Shown here in pieces: positions 1 to 5,467 of a stretch of 6,953 bases of DNA. The position numbers were made by a program, and so were the translations under genes. Source of the stretch: Magnetococcales bacterium (lineage in GTDB: Bacteria > Pseudomonadota > Magnetococcia > Magnetococcales > Magnetaquicoccaceae). Positions within the stretch are counted from its first letter, which is position 1. Each line of letters begins with the position of its first letter. A model generated the notes under the pieces. The model saw only the letters and a program-made list of their open reading frames with translations, was not told where the DNA came from and did no database searches. The stretch is taken from contig JADGCE010000138.1 in the NCBI GenBank assembly GCA_015229095.1, positions 1 to 6,953 of the forward strand. Reading direction: 5' to 3'.

Positions 1-817
1 CCTTCCGGCTCTTCTGGCCATCTGTTGTGTCGGAGATGATCGTGCGCACCAGCCGGGTGTCATACTGCGCCAGATCGGCGATTTTGTCCGTATAGTCCAG
101 TTGGCTAAGCCAATATTTGATGCATTCGATACGGGCGCGCCTCTTGTCCCCCGATTTGACGACCGTCCACGGGCAGCTCTCCGTGGCGGTGTGGGCAAAG
201 ATCTCCTCCTTGGCATGGGTATAGGCATCCCATTTGGCCTGCGCCTCCCGCTCCACCAGCGTGGGAGCCCGCCATTTGAGGGGATCGTTCATGCGCCGCT
301 CAAGACGCCGTTTCTGCTCCGCCTTGTCCACAGAAAAATAAAACTTGAAAAGGATCACACCGGATCGCACCAGCATCTGTTCAAAAAACGGGGCGCTGCG
401 CAAAAATTCCTGCACCTCTTTTTCACTGCAAAAACCCATGACCCGCTCAACGGCTGCCCGACTGTACCAACTGCGGTCAAAGAGAACCACCTCCCCCGCC
501 GAGGGCAAATGTCCGATATAACGCTGCAAATACCACTGTGTCTCCTCTTTTGCCGAGGGTTTGCCCAGGGCAACCACCCGACAACCACGGGGGTTCATAT
601 GTTCGGTCATCCGTTTGATGGTGCCGCCCTTGCCGGAGGTATCCCGCCCCTCAAACAGGGCCACGATCCGCTTGCCTTCGGCCTTGACCCAGTTTTGCAT
701 CTTGACCAGCTCAATATGCAGCGGTTTGATCTGTTGCAAATATTCAGCCTCTGTCATCTCGTCCCGCATGGCCGTTTGAGCGGTTCGCCCTTCATGCGCC
801 CCCTTTTTTTCTGTCAT
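1..817 (-). CDS. ppk2: Polyphosphate kinase 2 family protein (PPK2), 3' end cut by the window edge
   Basis: PPK2 enzymes move phosphate between inorganic polyphosphate and nucleotides (GDP/ADP or AMP) in the cytoplasm. The visible 272 codons show the family fold. Walker A is GRDTSGKGG at residues 57-65, Walker B with the Asp-Arg pair is VVLFDRSWY at 110-118, and MGFC follows at 127-130. An Arg-rich lid is at about 170-183, and the conserved WTVVKSGDKRRAR lies at 217-229. No stop codon occurs before position 1, but the reading frame has already reached the variable C-terminus of a 270-300 residue family, so little is missing. The ATG at 817-815 is chosen because AAGGGAGG lies about 5 nt upstream. 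A run of seven A and five G follows at codons 3-6. A promoter-like site lies about 100 nt upstream. PPK2 membership is seen directly. Substrate class (ADP, AMP or both) cannot be decided from this sequence. Confidence 0.95.
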   Translation of the reverse strand, partial: MTEKKGAHEGRTAQTAMRDEMTEAEYLQQIKPLHIELVKMQNWVKAEGKRIVALFEGRDTSGKGGTIKRMTEHMNPRGCRVVALGKPSAKEETQWYLQRYIGHLPSAGEVVLFDRSWYSRAAVERVMGFCSEKEVQEFLRSAPFFEQMLVRSGVILFKFYFSVDKAEQKRRLERRMNDPLKWRAPTLVEREAQAKWDAYTHAKEEIFAHTATESCPWTVVKSGDKRRARIECIKYWLSQLDYTDKIADLAQYDTRLVRTIISDTTDGQKSRK

Positions 818-1080
818 GCGCGCCTCCCTTTGTGTGCTGATTCTGGTTGATTGAAAAGCAGGTTGCCCCCATGGCAAAGGCAAACAAATGGCCACCACAC
901 ACCCGTAGGGGGTGGATTATCCGGCAGACAGGCGTGTCTTGACAAGTAACAATTGTCACAATCGTACAGGAAATCTGCCAGGATGCATTCATATTCTTGA
1001 TTTTTATAAATGGAGATGGGGCCGACCAGGGTGAAGAGCACGCCAGAATCGCACACAGTGACCGAAATGGCGGGTTTCAC
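814..1080 (-). CDS. Possible small cysteine-rich protein, 88 residues, GTG start (uncertain)
   Basis: This frame starts with a GTG that overlaps the TGA of the upstream coiled-coil gene (GTGA). It ends with a TGA that overlaps the ATG of ppk2 (ATGA). Such 4-nt overlaps are typical of translationally coupled genes. The product would hold seven cysteines (residues 10, 32, 41, 44, 51, 67 and 69), including a CxxC at 41-44. The first 55 or so residues look protein-like, with alternating hydrophobic residues near the N-terminus and mostly G or C at third codon positions. The last 30 residues look less convincing. There is no Shine-Dalgarno sequence before the GTG. A promoter-like site for ppk2 lies inside it. 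I recognise no family. It may equally be a non-coding leader that happens to be open. Without this ORF, 818-1076 holds only that promoter and an untranslated leader. Confidence 0.27.
   Translation of the reverse strand: MKPAISVTVCDSGVLFTLVGPISIYKNQEYECILADFLYDCDNCYLSRHACLPDNPPPTGVWWPFVCLCHGGNLLFNQPESAHKGRRA
916..959 (-). promoter_or_regulatory. Candidate sigma70-type promoter of ppk2 with an upstream palindrome
   Basis: On the minus strand, TTGTCA (945-940) is followed after 18 nt by GATAAT (921-916). Each hexamer has five of six consensus bases. Transcription would start near 909, giving a leader of about 90 nt before the ppk2 ATG at 817. Directly upstream, overlapping or abutting the -35, lies an inverted repeat, TGACAA-N7-TTGTCA at 940-958. 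A near-perfect 14-bp palindrome is nested at 946-959. Both could be an operator. The spacing does not match a PhoB box (11-bp direct repeats). The hexamers are seen; their use is inferred. Confidence 0.45.
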
Positions 1081-1502
1081 CGGGTAGGCTGTGCGGGGTG
1101 GGCTGGTGCCGAAGGGGGCGGGGCGGTCTGGCGCATCTCCTGGAGAGGGGGTTGGTAAACAGGCGGTTGTGCAGGGGGAACGAACCGGATGAGTGCAGCG
1201 ACTCCCCCCAGGATGGCAATACCCGTAAGGACCACCCACTGGATGGTTTCCACCTTGGCGGTCTCAATATCCTTGCGCAATTCAGCTTTGGTGGTTTCAA
1301 TCTTGCCTTCCAGCTTGAGTTCAACCTCTCGGAGATCCCCCTTGGTAGCCAACTCTTGAAGCCGGTACTCCTCCACCTTTTGGAGGACTCCAGACAATGC
1401 CTCTGCTTGAGCCTCTGCCTGGGCAGCAGGGACACCGGCACTCTCCAGCTTCTTGACAAAGGCCAGGGTATCGAACGGAACGGCAAAGGCTGTTGTACTC
1501 AT
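1077..1502 (-). CDS. DUF1640/CCDC90-like coiled-coil protein with a C-terminal membrane anchor and Pro-rich tail
   Basis: The 141-residue product opens with FDTLAFVKKLESAGVP (about residues 10-25) followed by a QAEAQAEAL stretch. This N-terminal block is typical of bacterial DUF1640 proteins, which are related to mitochondrial CCDC90/MCUR1. A heptad-rich coiled coil follows (about 38-86, with ATKGDL at 52-57). One transmembrane helix spans about 86-107 (WVVLTGIAILGGVAALI). A short tail of about 33 residues is rich in Pro, Ala and Gln. Most bacterial relatives end soon after the helix, so the tail is an extension. The ATG at 1502-1500 is chosen because AGGAGG sits 5 nt upstream and the family motif begins just after it. 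A longer open frame up to 1709 only translates the hairpin repeat region. The protein probably oligomerises and sits in the inner membrane. Bacterial function is unknown. Its TGA overlaps a GTG of a possible downstream small ORF. Confidence 0.85.
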   Translation of the reverse strand: MSTTAFAVPFDTLAFVKKLESAGVPAAQAEAQAEALSGVLQKVEEYRLQELATKGDLREVELKLEGKIETTKAELRKDIETAKVETIQWVVLTGIAILGGVAALIRFVPPAQPPVYQPPLQEMRQTAPPPSAPAHPAQPTR

Positions 1503-1545
1503 GGCGACCTCCTCCCCCTGGTTGGAACCTCCCCGGACGGTATCG

Positions 1546-1575
1546 ACTATATCGGATCTCCCCGACCATTGCCAT
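1546..1575 (-). promoter_or_regulatory. Candidate promoter of the coiled-coil protein gene
   Basis: The minus strand carries TATAGT (1551-1546, five of six -10 bases). It is preceded after 18 nt by ATGGCA (1575-1570, four of six -35 bases). The predicted start near 1539 gives a leader of about 37 nt that includes the strong AGGAGG before the ATG at 1502. The -10 is good and the -35 is mediocre. Confidence 0.35.
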
Positions 1576-1617
1576 CGGTATTTCGCTGCATCCCTTTGTA
1601 TCGGACGCACACACAAC

Positions 1618-1669
1618 TCCAGAGGGCTCTGCCCTCTGGACTCCCGCTGGGGGCCGTGACGGCCCCCAG
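1618..1669. repeat. Twin perfect hairpins, likely a dispersed REP-like element
   Basis: Two palindromes stand 6 bp apart. The first has a 10-bp stem (1618-1627 with 1631-1640) and a 3-nt loop. The second has a 10-bp stem (1647-1656 with 1660-1669) and a TGA loop. Both are very GC-rich and lack a U-tract on either strand, so they do not look like ordinary intrinsic terminators. The six-base word CAACTC occurs on both sides, at 1614-1619 and 1677-1682. They lie between the deacetylase stop (1727) and the next gene's promoter. Similar paired GC-rich hairpins are common intergenic repeats in proteobacteria. Membership of a repeat family is inferred, since only one copy is in view. Such hairpins may also protect the 3' end of the deacetylase mRNA. 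Confidence 0.6.
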
Positions 1670-1726
1670 GCCCCGGCAACTCTTTTGGACCCCATCCATA
1701 CACCCTCAAGGATCATCGCACCGTTT

Positions 1727-2581
1727 TTACGGTAATGGCTCTGGAACCTCTCCCTCCCTCTCCGAAGTCTGGTCGCTCTCCCCCTGCACCCGGCCCTGCG
1801 CCGCCCGCACAACCCGCCGCCACTCGTCCAGAGTCACAAAGCGATAGTGGGCCCGGTGCGCTGCCTGTACAATGGCAGGCAAAGCCGCCAGAGTGGCCGC
1901 ACGGGTACTGTGAAACAGCAGAACCGCACCCGGATGCAGCTGTCGAATCACGTTGCTTGCCAACGTCTGGGCACCAATCCCCGCCCAATCCCGTGAATCG
2001 ATGCTCCACAACAGGGTCTCCATCCCATGATCCTGGGCGGCCTGCAACACACGCGCATCAAAATCCCCATAGGGCGGACGAAACCAGCGCACCGGTACAC
2101 CCAGATGCTGCAAGAGGCTCCTCCCCTGGGCAAAATCCTCCGTCAGGCGAGATTGGGAGAGGCCGCTCAGGTGAGCATGCCCATGGGAGTGGTAGCCGAT
2201 TTCGTACTGTGCCGCCCGGATCGCCTCCACAATCTCCGGCATGGCCTTCATCTTGCGGCCCACATAAAAAAAGGCAGCCGGAATCGCCTGTTTGGCAAGC
2301 AACTCGGCAATTTTCAAGTCTCTGGCATCGGGACCATCATCGAAAGTCAACAGAAGAATCCGCTCTTCCGGCTGGGAGAGCCAATCCACCGCCAGCTCCA
2401 CCCGCCCCCCTGGATAAAGATAGCGGGTTTTGAAAGGCATGCGGCCATGGCGGGCCAGATGTTTGCTCTCCTCGGAGGGGGCCGCCATCGCCCAGGAGAG
2501 AGAAAAGAGCAGAAAAACCCCAAGAAAAAAGGTGCCCGACCACAGTCGGGCACCTTTCAAAGAGCCAAACAGCGTGTGCAA
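1727..2581 (-). CDS. Secreted polysaccharide deacetylase (NodB homology domain)
   Basis: NodB-family enzymes (carbohydrate esterase 4) are metal-dependent and remove acetyl groups from chitin-like glycans or peptidoglycan sugars. All motifs are present in order in the 284-residue frame. TFDDGP is at 79-84 with catalytic D81 and metal ligand D82. HSHGH is at 131-135 with ligands H131 and H135. RPPYGD is at 168-173, a Trp/Asp motif (LWSIDSRDW) at 191-199, and LLFH with H224 at 221-224. A signal peptide is clear: K9 and R12, a hydrophobic core at about 14-30, and a cleavage site near AMA-A at 31-34, so the enzyme is exported. The start is uncertain. The frame opens at TTG 2581, just past the aclA stop. 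A second TTG at 2560 gives a more typical signal peptide, and neither has a good ribosome site. An intrinsic terminator overlaps codons 9-18. The last 20 or so residues are charged and probably disordered. The substrate is unknown. Confidence 0.9.
   Translation of the reverse strand: MHTLFGSLKGARLWSGTFFLGVFLLFSLSWAMAAPSEESKHLARHGRMPFKTRYLYPGGRVELAVDWLSQPEERILLLTFDDGPDARDLKIAELLAKQAIPAAFFYVGRKMKAMPEIVEAIRAAQYEIGYHSHGHAHLSGLSQSRLTEDFAQGRSLLQHLGVPVRWFRPPYGDFDARVLQAAQDHGMETLLWSIDSRDWAGIGAQTLASNVIRQLHPGAVLLFHSTRAATLAALPAIVQAAHRAHYRFVTLDEWRRVVRAAQGRVQGESDQTSEREGEVPEPLP
2522..2557 (-). terminator. Intrinsic terminator of the acl operon
   Basis: A perfect 13-bp stem (2545-2557 with 2528-2540) and a 4-nt loop are followed on the minus strand by a T-rich run (TTTTTTCTT, 2530-2522; the first three T also close the stem). 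It begins 25 nt after the aclA stop codon, the usual place for a terminator. It also lies inside the 5' coding part of the deacetylase gene. The plus strand lacks a comparable U-tract. Confidence 0.85.
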
Positions 2582-2582
2582 A

Positions 2583-5357
2583 CTAGCTCACATACATGCA
2601 CAAACTGGCAGCCGTCCGGGTATCCATGTTGCGGCCCCGGTTGGTGTGATCATCGATCTCGGCGGCACTGCCGATCATGCGACCAAACAGAAATGTCGTG
2701 AAGGCCGCCCGCTCCAGGGCCTCGGCGGAAATATCGCCCGCAGAATAGGGCTTCCACAACATTTTCAGGAGGATCACCGCAATCACCGCATCCACGTTCA
2801 CACAGTAGACGTTGGTGCTCACCCCGGTCTTGAACAGGGCATGGACCATCTGGTGGTAAAAATCCTGGAAAATGTTGTACGAACCCCGTTTTTTGAACAG
2901 TTCGTCGACAAAGACCTCCCGGGGATCAAAGTTGACATCCTTGCCTTTGAAAATGGGATGGTTGACGCAGGGAATTTTGGCATACTCCAGCTCCCCGGCC
3001 GATTTGGCCTGGCTCTTGTAGCCCTTGTAGGTCTTGGCATACTGCAGTGCCATGGCCTCCAGATTCAACCCATGACCTGGATCACCCGGATCTTTCAGGC
3101 CGCTGCCCTGGAACCGTTCCATGAGAAAGGCGATGGCCTCGAAGCCGTTCCCACCGTGGGCAAACCCGGTGTGGGAAAGAAAGCCGATATAGCCTTTGTT
3201 GACCTGCACCCGGCCCGGCATCTCCGGTCCATCCGCCGACACGGCCCCTTTGGCCCCCTGGGCAGAGATGGTCCCTGGACCATTGGTGATCAACAAGCCC
3301 ATCAGCACCGAGAAAGAGAACAACTCCTCCTCCGAGGGTTTGCGACCCAACAAGGCGGCGAAGGCTGTATCCGTAAAGCTCCAGCTGCCCATCAGGTCGC
3401 CGTTGTCCACCCCACGGAAGCTCTTCTTGTCCTGACCATCCGCCGGCACCGCTGCTCCCACGATGGCGCTGAAAATGCGGAAATGCCAGGGCATGGCCAG
3501 CAAGGTGGTGACCGAAAGGCGACGGCGCATGAAGGCCGTCCAGCACAGATGGCAGGTGATGGCCGCCAGGACCACATTATCCCGCACATTGCCCTGTTGA
3601 CGATCCGATACCGCTTTCAAAAAGTCGACAAAAACCGACTTGACCCCCCGCTGCTCCAGGGCGGCCATCATGCTGCGTCCCCGCTTGCCCGCCTTTTCGG
3701 AGAGGAAGATATCCTGCAACTTGTCGCTGCCCCTGACCTGCTTGAGCTGTGCGGAAAAATCGAAGCCGACCTCCGCCGGGTCCGACAAGCCGGCCAAACC
3801 GAACAGGTCGATGAAAGCCTGCACCGCATCCCGTGCGGACTCCACCTCTTTGGGCCCCACCAGGGCCACCGCCGAGGAGAGGACCACATTGGGGCTGCTG
3901 CCTGCCTCCCGCGCCGCATCCGCTGCCGCCAGCAACACGCTGCCACTCTGGTTGACAAAGGCGTTCAAGGCCACATTGGCCATGGCCACCCCATTGGCAT
4001 CCGGATATTCACGGACGACGGACTGGACCAGATTTTCCTCCAGGGTATGGGTGGAGGCATCCAGAACGCTGACGCCATGCAACTGCGAGACCTGGGTTTT
4101 GGGATCCATGCGGGAGGCCCCGGAGGCATCCTTCATGGATTGCCGTGGGAAGACCGTGCCCACCTGTTTGGCCAGATCGGCGATCTGCTGGTTGTACGGC
4201 TCCATGGCCTCCACCACCGGCACGCTCAGCTCTGGCGGCAGCGCAAGTCCCCTGCCGTTGTGAAACCAGCATTTGGGTGCCAAGTTACCCCGTGGCGCAA
4301 AGTCCGGCTTGATGCCGTTCATCATCATGACTGCCGTCAATGCCATGGGAATATGGGAAATATTGGTCACCACCGCCCCTTTGGCGGAACAGGTGGGGGC
4401 TTCCGGGGTAAAGCAGCCCGGCACGCCAAATTTTTCCAGGAACCATTTTTCCTTGGCCGCTGCATCATCCCCGGAACCGGCGATGGCCCCGGCATGACCA
4501 CAGGAGCGGGTCAACTTGGCCTTCCAGCGACCCACGACACAGGCCACCACAGGCTTTTTGAACTCCAGTTCCCGCTCATAGTAGCCACCCGGCTCGATAT
4601 ACATGACCGCCGCCTTGGTGCGGGGATCATTGTGCATGGCATGGGTAAATTCCGGCGCGGCAAAGTGGATATAGACATCCTTGCCGGAGGAGAGGGAGAC
4701 CGTTGTCCCCCAACCTGCGGTCAGCAGATAGGTGGCAATGGTGGTGGTAAAGTTGCCGGAGTTGGAAAAGAGCCCGATGGAACCGGGCACCAGCGACTCT
4801 TCCGGCGCGCTGCCCCCCAGGGCCCCGCCCAGACGCACATGGTTGTGGGCATCCGCCACCCCCAGGCAGTTGGCCCCGAAAACATCCACACCCCGCCATT
4901 GGCAATACTGGCGGATGATGCGCGCATGTTTGACCTTGACCTTTTCGGTGAGGATGATCACCTTGCGCAGGTCCGGGTTGACCCGCACCGCCTCGATCAC
5001 GGCATCTTTCACCCCGGACGGGGGCACATAGACCACGGCGACATTAAACTTGTGGCCTGCCCGCAAAGCCTCCAGGACATTGTTGTAGACCGGAATATCT
5101 CCAGCCGCCGTCTTCATGACCGAGCCGCTGCGACCCGGCATGGTGCCGCAGACAATGTTGCCGCCGGAATAGGCATGGCTGACCGGCGTTACCGTGGTAC
5201 TTTCACCACCCATGATATTGAGCACACAGACCCGATCCGCCTTGGTGGCGATATCGGCCAGGGAGCGAATTCCCACATAGTAGGGAAAGGCGCCCTCGCC
5301 ACGGGCGTGCATGAAATTATAACCTTCGTTTAGACCCAAGTCTACTTGTTTATCCAT
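2583..5357 (-). CDS. aclA: ATP-citrate lyase large subunit, type II-like (CoA-ligase plus citrate-synthase-like domains)
   Basis: With AclB this subunit cleaves citrate with CoA and ATP to acetyl-CoA and oxaloacetate, driving the reductive TCA cycle in the cytoplasm. The 924 residues begin with a succinyl-CoA-synthetase-alpha-like half. It has a CoA-binding Rossmann region at about 40-170, with GANCLGV at 161-167, and GLFSNSGNFTTT at 195-206. The phosphohistidine motif GHAGAIAGSG is at 287-296, with H288 as the phosphorylated residue. The C-terminal part (about 590-924) is citrate-synthase-like: NGPGTISAQ at 692-700, NHPIFKGK at 799-806, NVDAVIAV at 854-861 and FGRM at 891-894. Between the halves is about 220 residues absent from the roughly 600-residue Chlorobium and plant subunits. 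The ATG at 5357 has GAGGT 5 nt upstream. A longer open frame to 5522 would overlap the aclB 3' end and is rejected. Naming follows Chlorobium usage, where the large subunit is AclA. A distinct citryl-CoA synthetase/lyase function is a less likely alternative. Confidence 0.9.
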   Translation of the reverse strand: MDKQVDLGLNEGYNFMHARGEGAFPYYVGIRSLADIATKADRVCVLNIMGGESTTVTPVSHAYSGGNIVCGTMPGRSGSVMKTAAGDIPVYNNVLEALRAGHKFNVAVVYVPPSGVKDAVIEAVRVNPDLRKVIILTEKVKVKHARIIRQYCQWRGVDVFGANCLGVADAHNHVRLGGALGGSAPEESLVPGSIGLFSNSGNFTTTIATYLLTAGWGTTVSLSSGKDVYIHFAAPEFTHAMHNDPRTKAAVMYIEPGGYYERELEFKKPVVACVVGRWKAKLTRSCGHAGAIAGSGDDAAAKEKWFLEKFGVPGCFTPEAPTCSAKGAVVTNISHIPMALTAVMMMNGIKPDFAPRGNLAPKCWFHNGRGLALPPELSVPVVEAMEPYNQQIADLAKQVGTVFPRQSMKDASGASRMDPKTQVSQLHGVSVLDASTHTLEENLVQSVVREYPDANGVAMANVALNAFVNQSGSVLLAAADAAREAGSSPNVVLSSAVALVGPKEVESARDAVQAFIDLFGLAGLSDPAEVGFDFSAQLKQVRGSDKLQDIFLSEKAGKRGRSMMAALEQRGVKSVFVDFLKAVSDRQQGNVRDNVVLAAITCHLCWTAFMRRRLSVTTLLAMPWHFRIFSAIVGAAVPADGQDKKSFRGVDNGDLMGSWSFTDTAFAALLGRKPSEEELFSFSVLMGLLITNGPGTISAQGAKGAVSADGPEMPGRVQVNKGYIGFLSHTGFAHGGNGFEAIAFLMERFQGSGLKDPGDPGHGLNLEAMALQYAKTYKGYKSQAKSAGELEYAKIPCVNHPIFKGKDVNFDPREVFVDELFKKRGSYNIFQDFYHQMVHALFKTGVSTNVYCVNVDAVIAVILLKMLWKPYSAGDISAEALERAAFTTFLFGRMIGSAAEIDDHTNRGRNMDTRTAASLCMYVS

Positions 5358-5387
5358 ATCACACCTCGATCTCTCTTTTTGGAAAAC

Positions 5388-5416
5388 CGCGCCCCGGATT
5401 CCAGGAACCCGACGCG
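5388..5416 (-). other. Intercistronic hairpin between aclB and aclA
   Basis: Within the 110-nt gap the minus-strand RNA can fold into about 11 bp with a 2-nt bulge and a 5-nt loop (CCTGG). The outer stem is CGCGTC against GGCGCG. It is followed by only four T (GGTTTTCC), so it is at best a weak terminator. It may instead be an RNA-processing or stability element that sets the ratio of the two subunits. It lies 30 nt before the aclA start and does not cover the ribosome site. Confidence 0.4.
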
Positions 5417-5467
5417 ACCCATGAACCTTCCCAATAATCCTGATCTCACCCCGTGGGGCGACATCGG

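Noticed and set aside
101..850. A 249-codon plus-strand frame opposite ppk2
   Set aside because: It lies antisense to a gene with intact PPK2 motifs, and its translation shows no domain and no ribosome site.
939..967. A plus-strand promoter starting with TTGACA at 939-944
   Set aside because: The sequence 17 nt downstream (TCGTAC) is not a -10 element, and no plus-strand gene follows.
792..992. A 66-codon minus-strand frame starting at 992
   Set aside because: It runs into the ppk2 coding region in another frame, has no ribosome site, and has less coding-like composition than the alternative 814-1080 frame.
1503..1709. N-terminal extension of the DUF1640-like protein to 1709
   Set aside because: The extension would translate the twin-hairpin repeat and the promoter-like region. 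A strong AGGAGG and the family N-terminus mark the ATG at 1502.
1735..2433. Plus-strand open frames opposite the polysaccharide deacetylase
   Set aside because: The minus strand carries all five NodB motifs in order. The plus-strand translations are Pro-, Ser- and His-rich shadows.
2430..5333. A 967-codon open frame on the plus strand opposite aclA
   Set aside because: It mirrors aclA almost exactly and its translation is rich in His, Gly and Arg with no recognisable domain. AclA on the other strand has clear family motifs throughout. This is a GC-rich antisense shadow.
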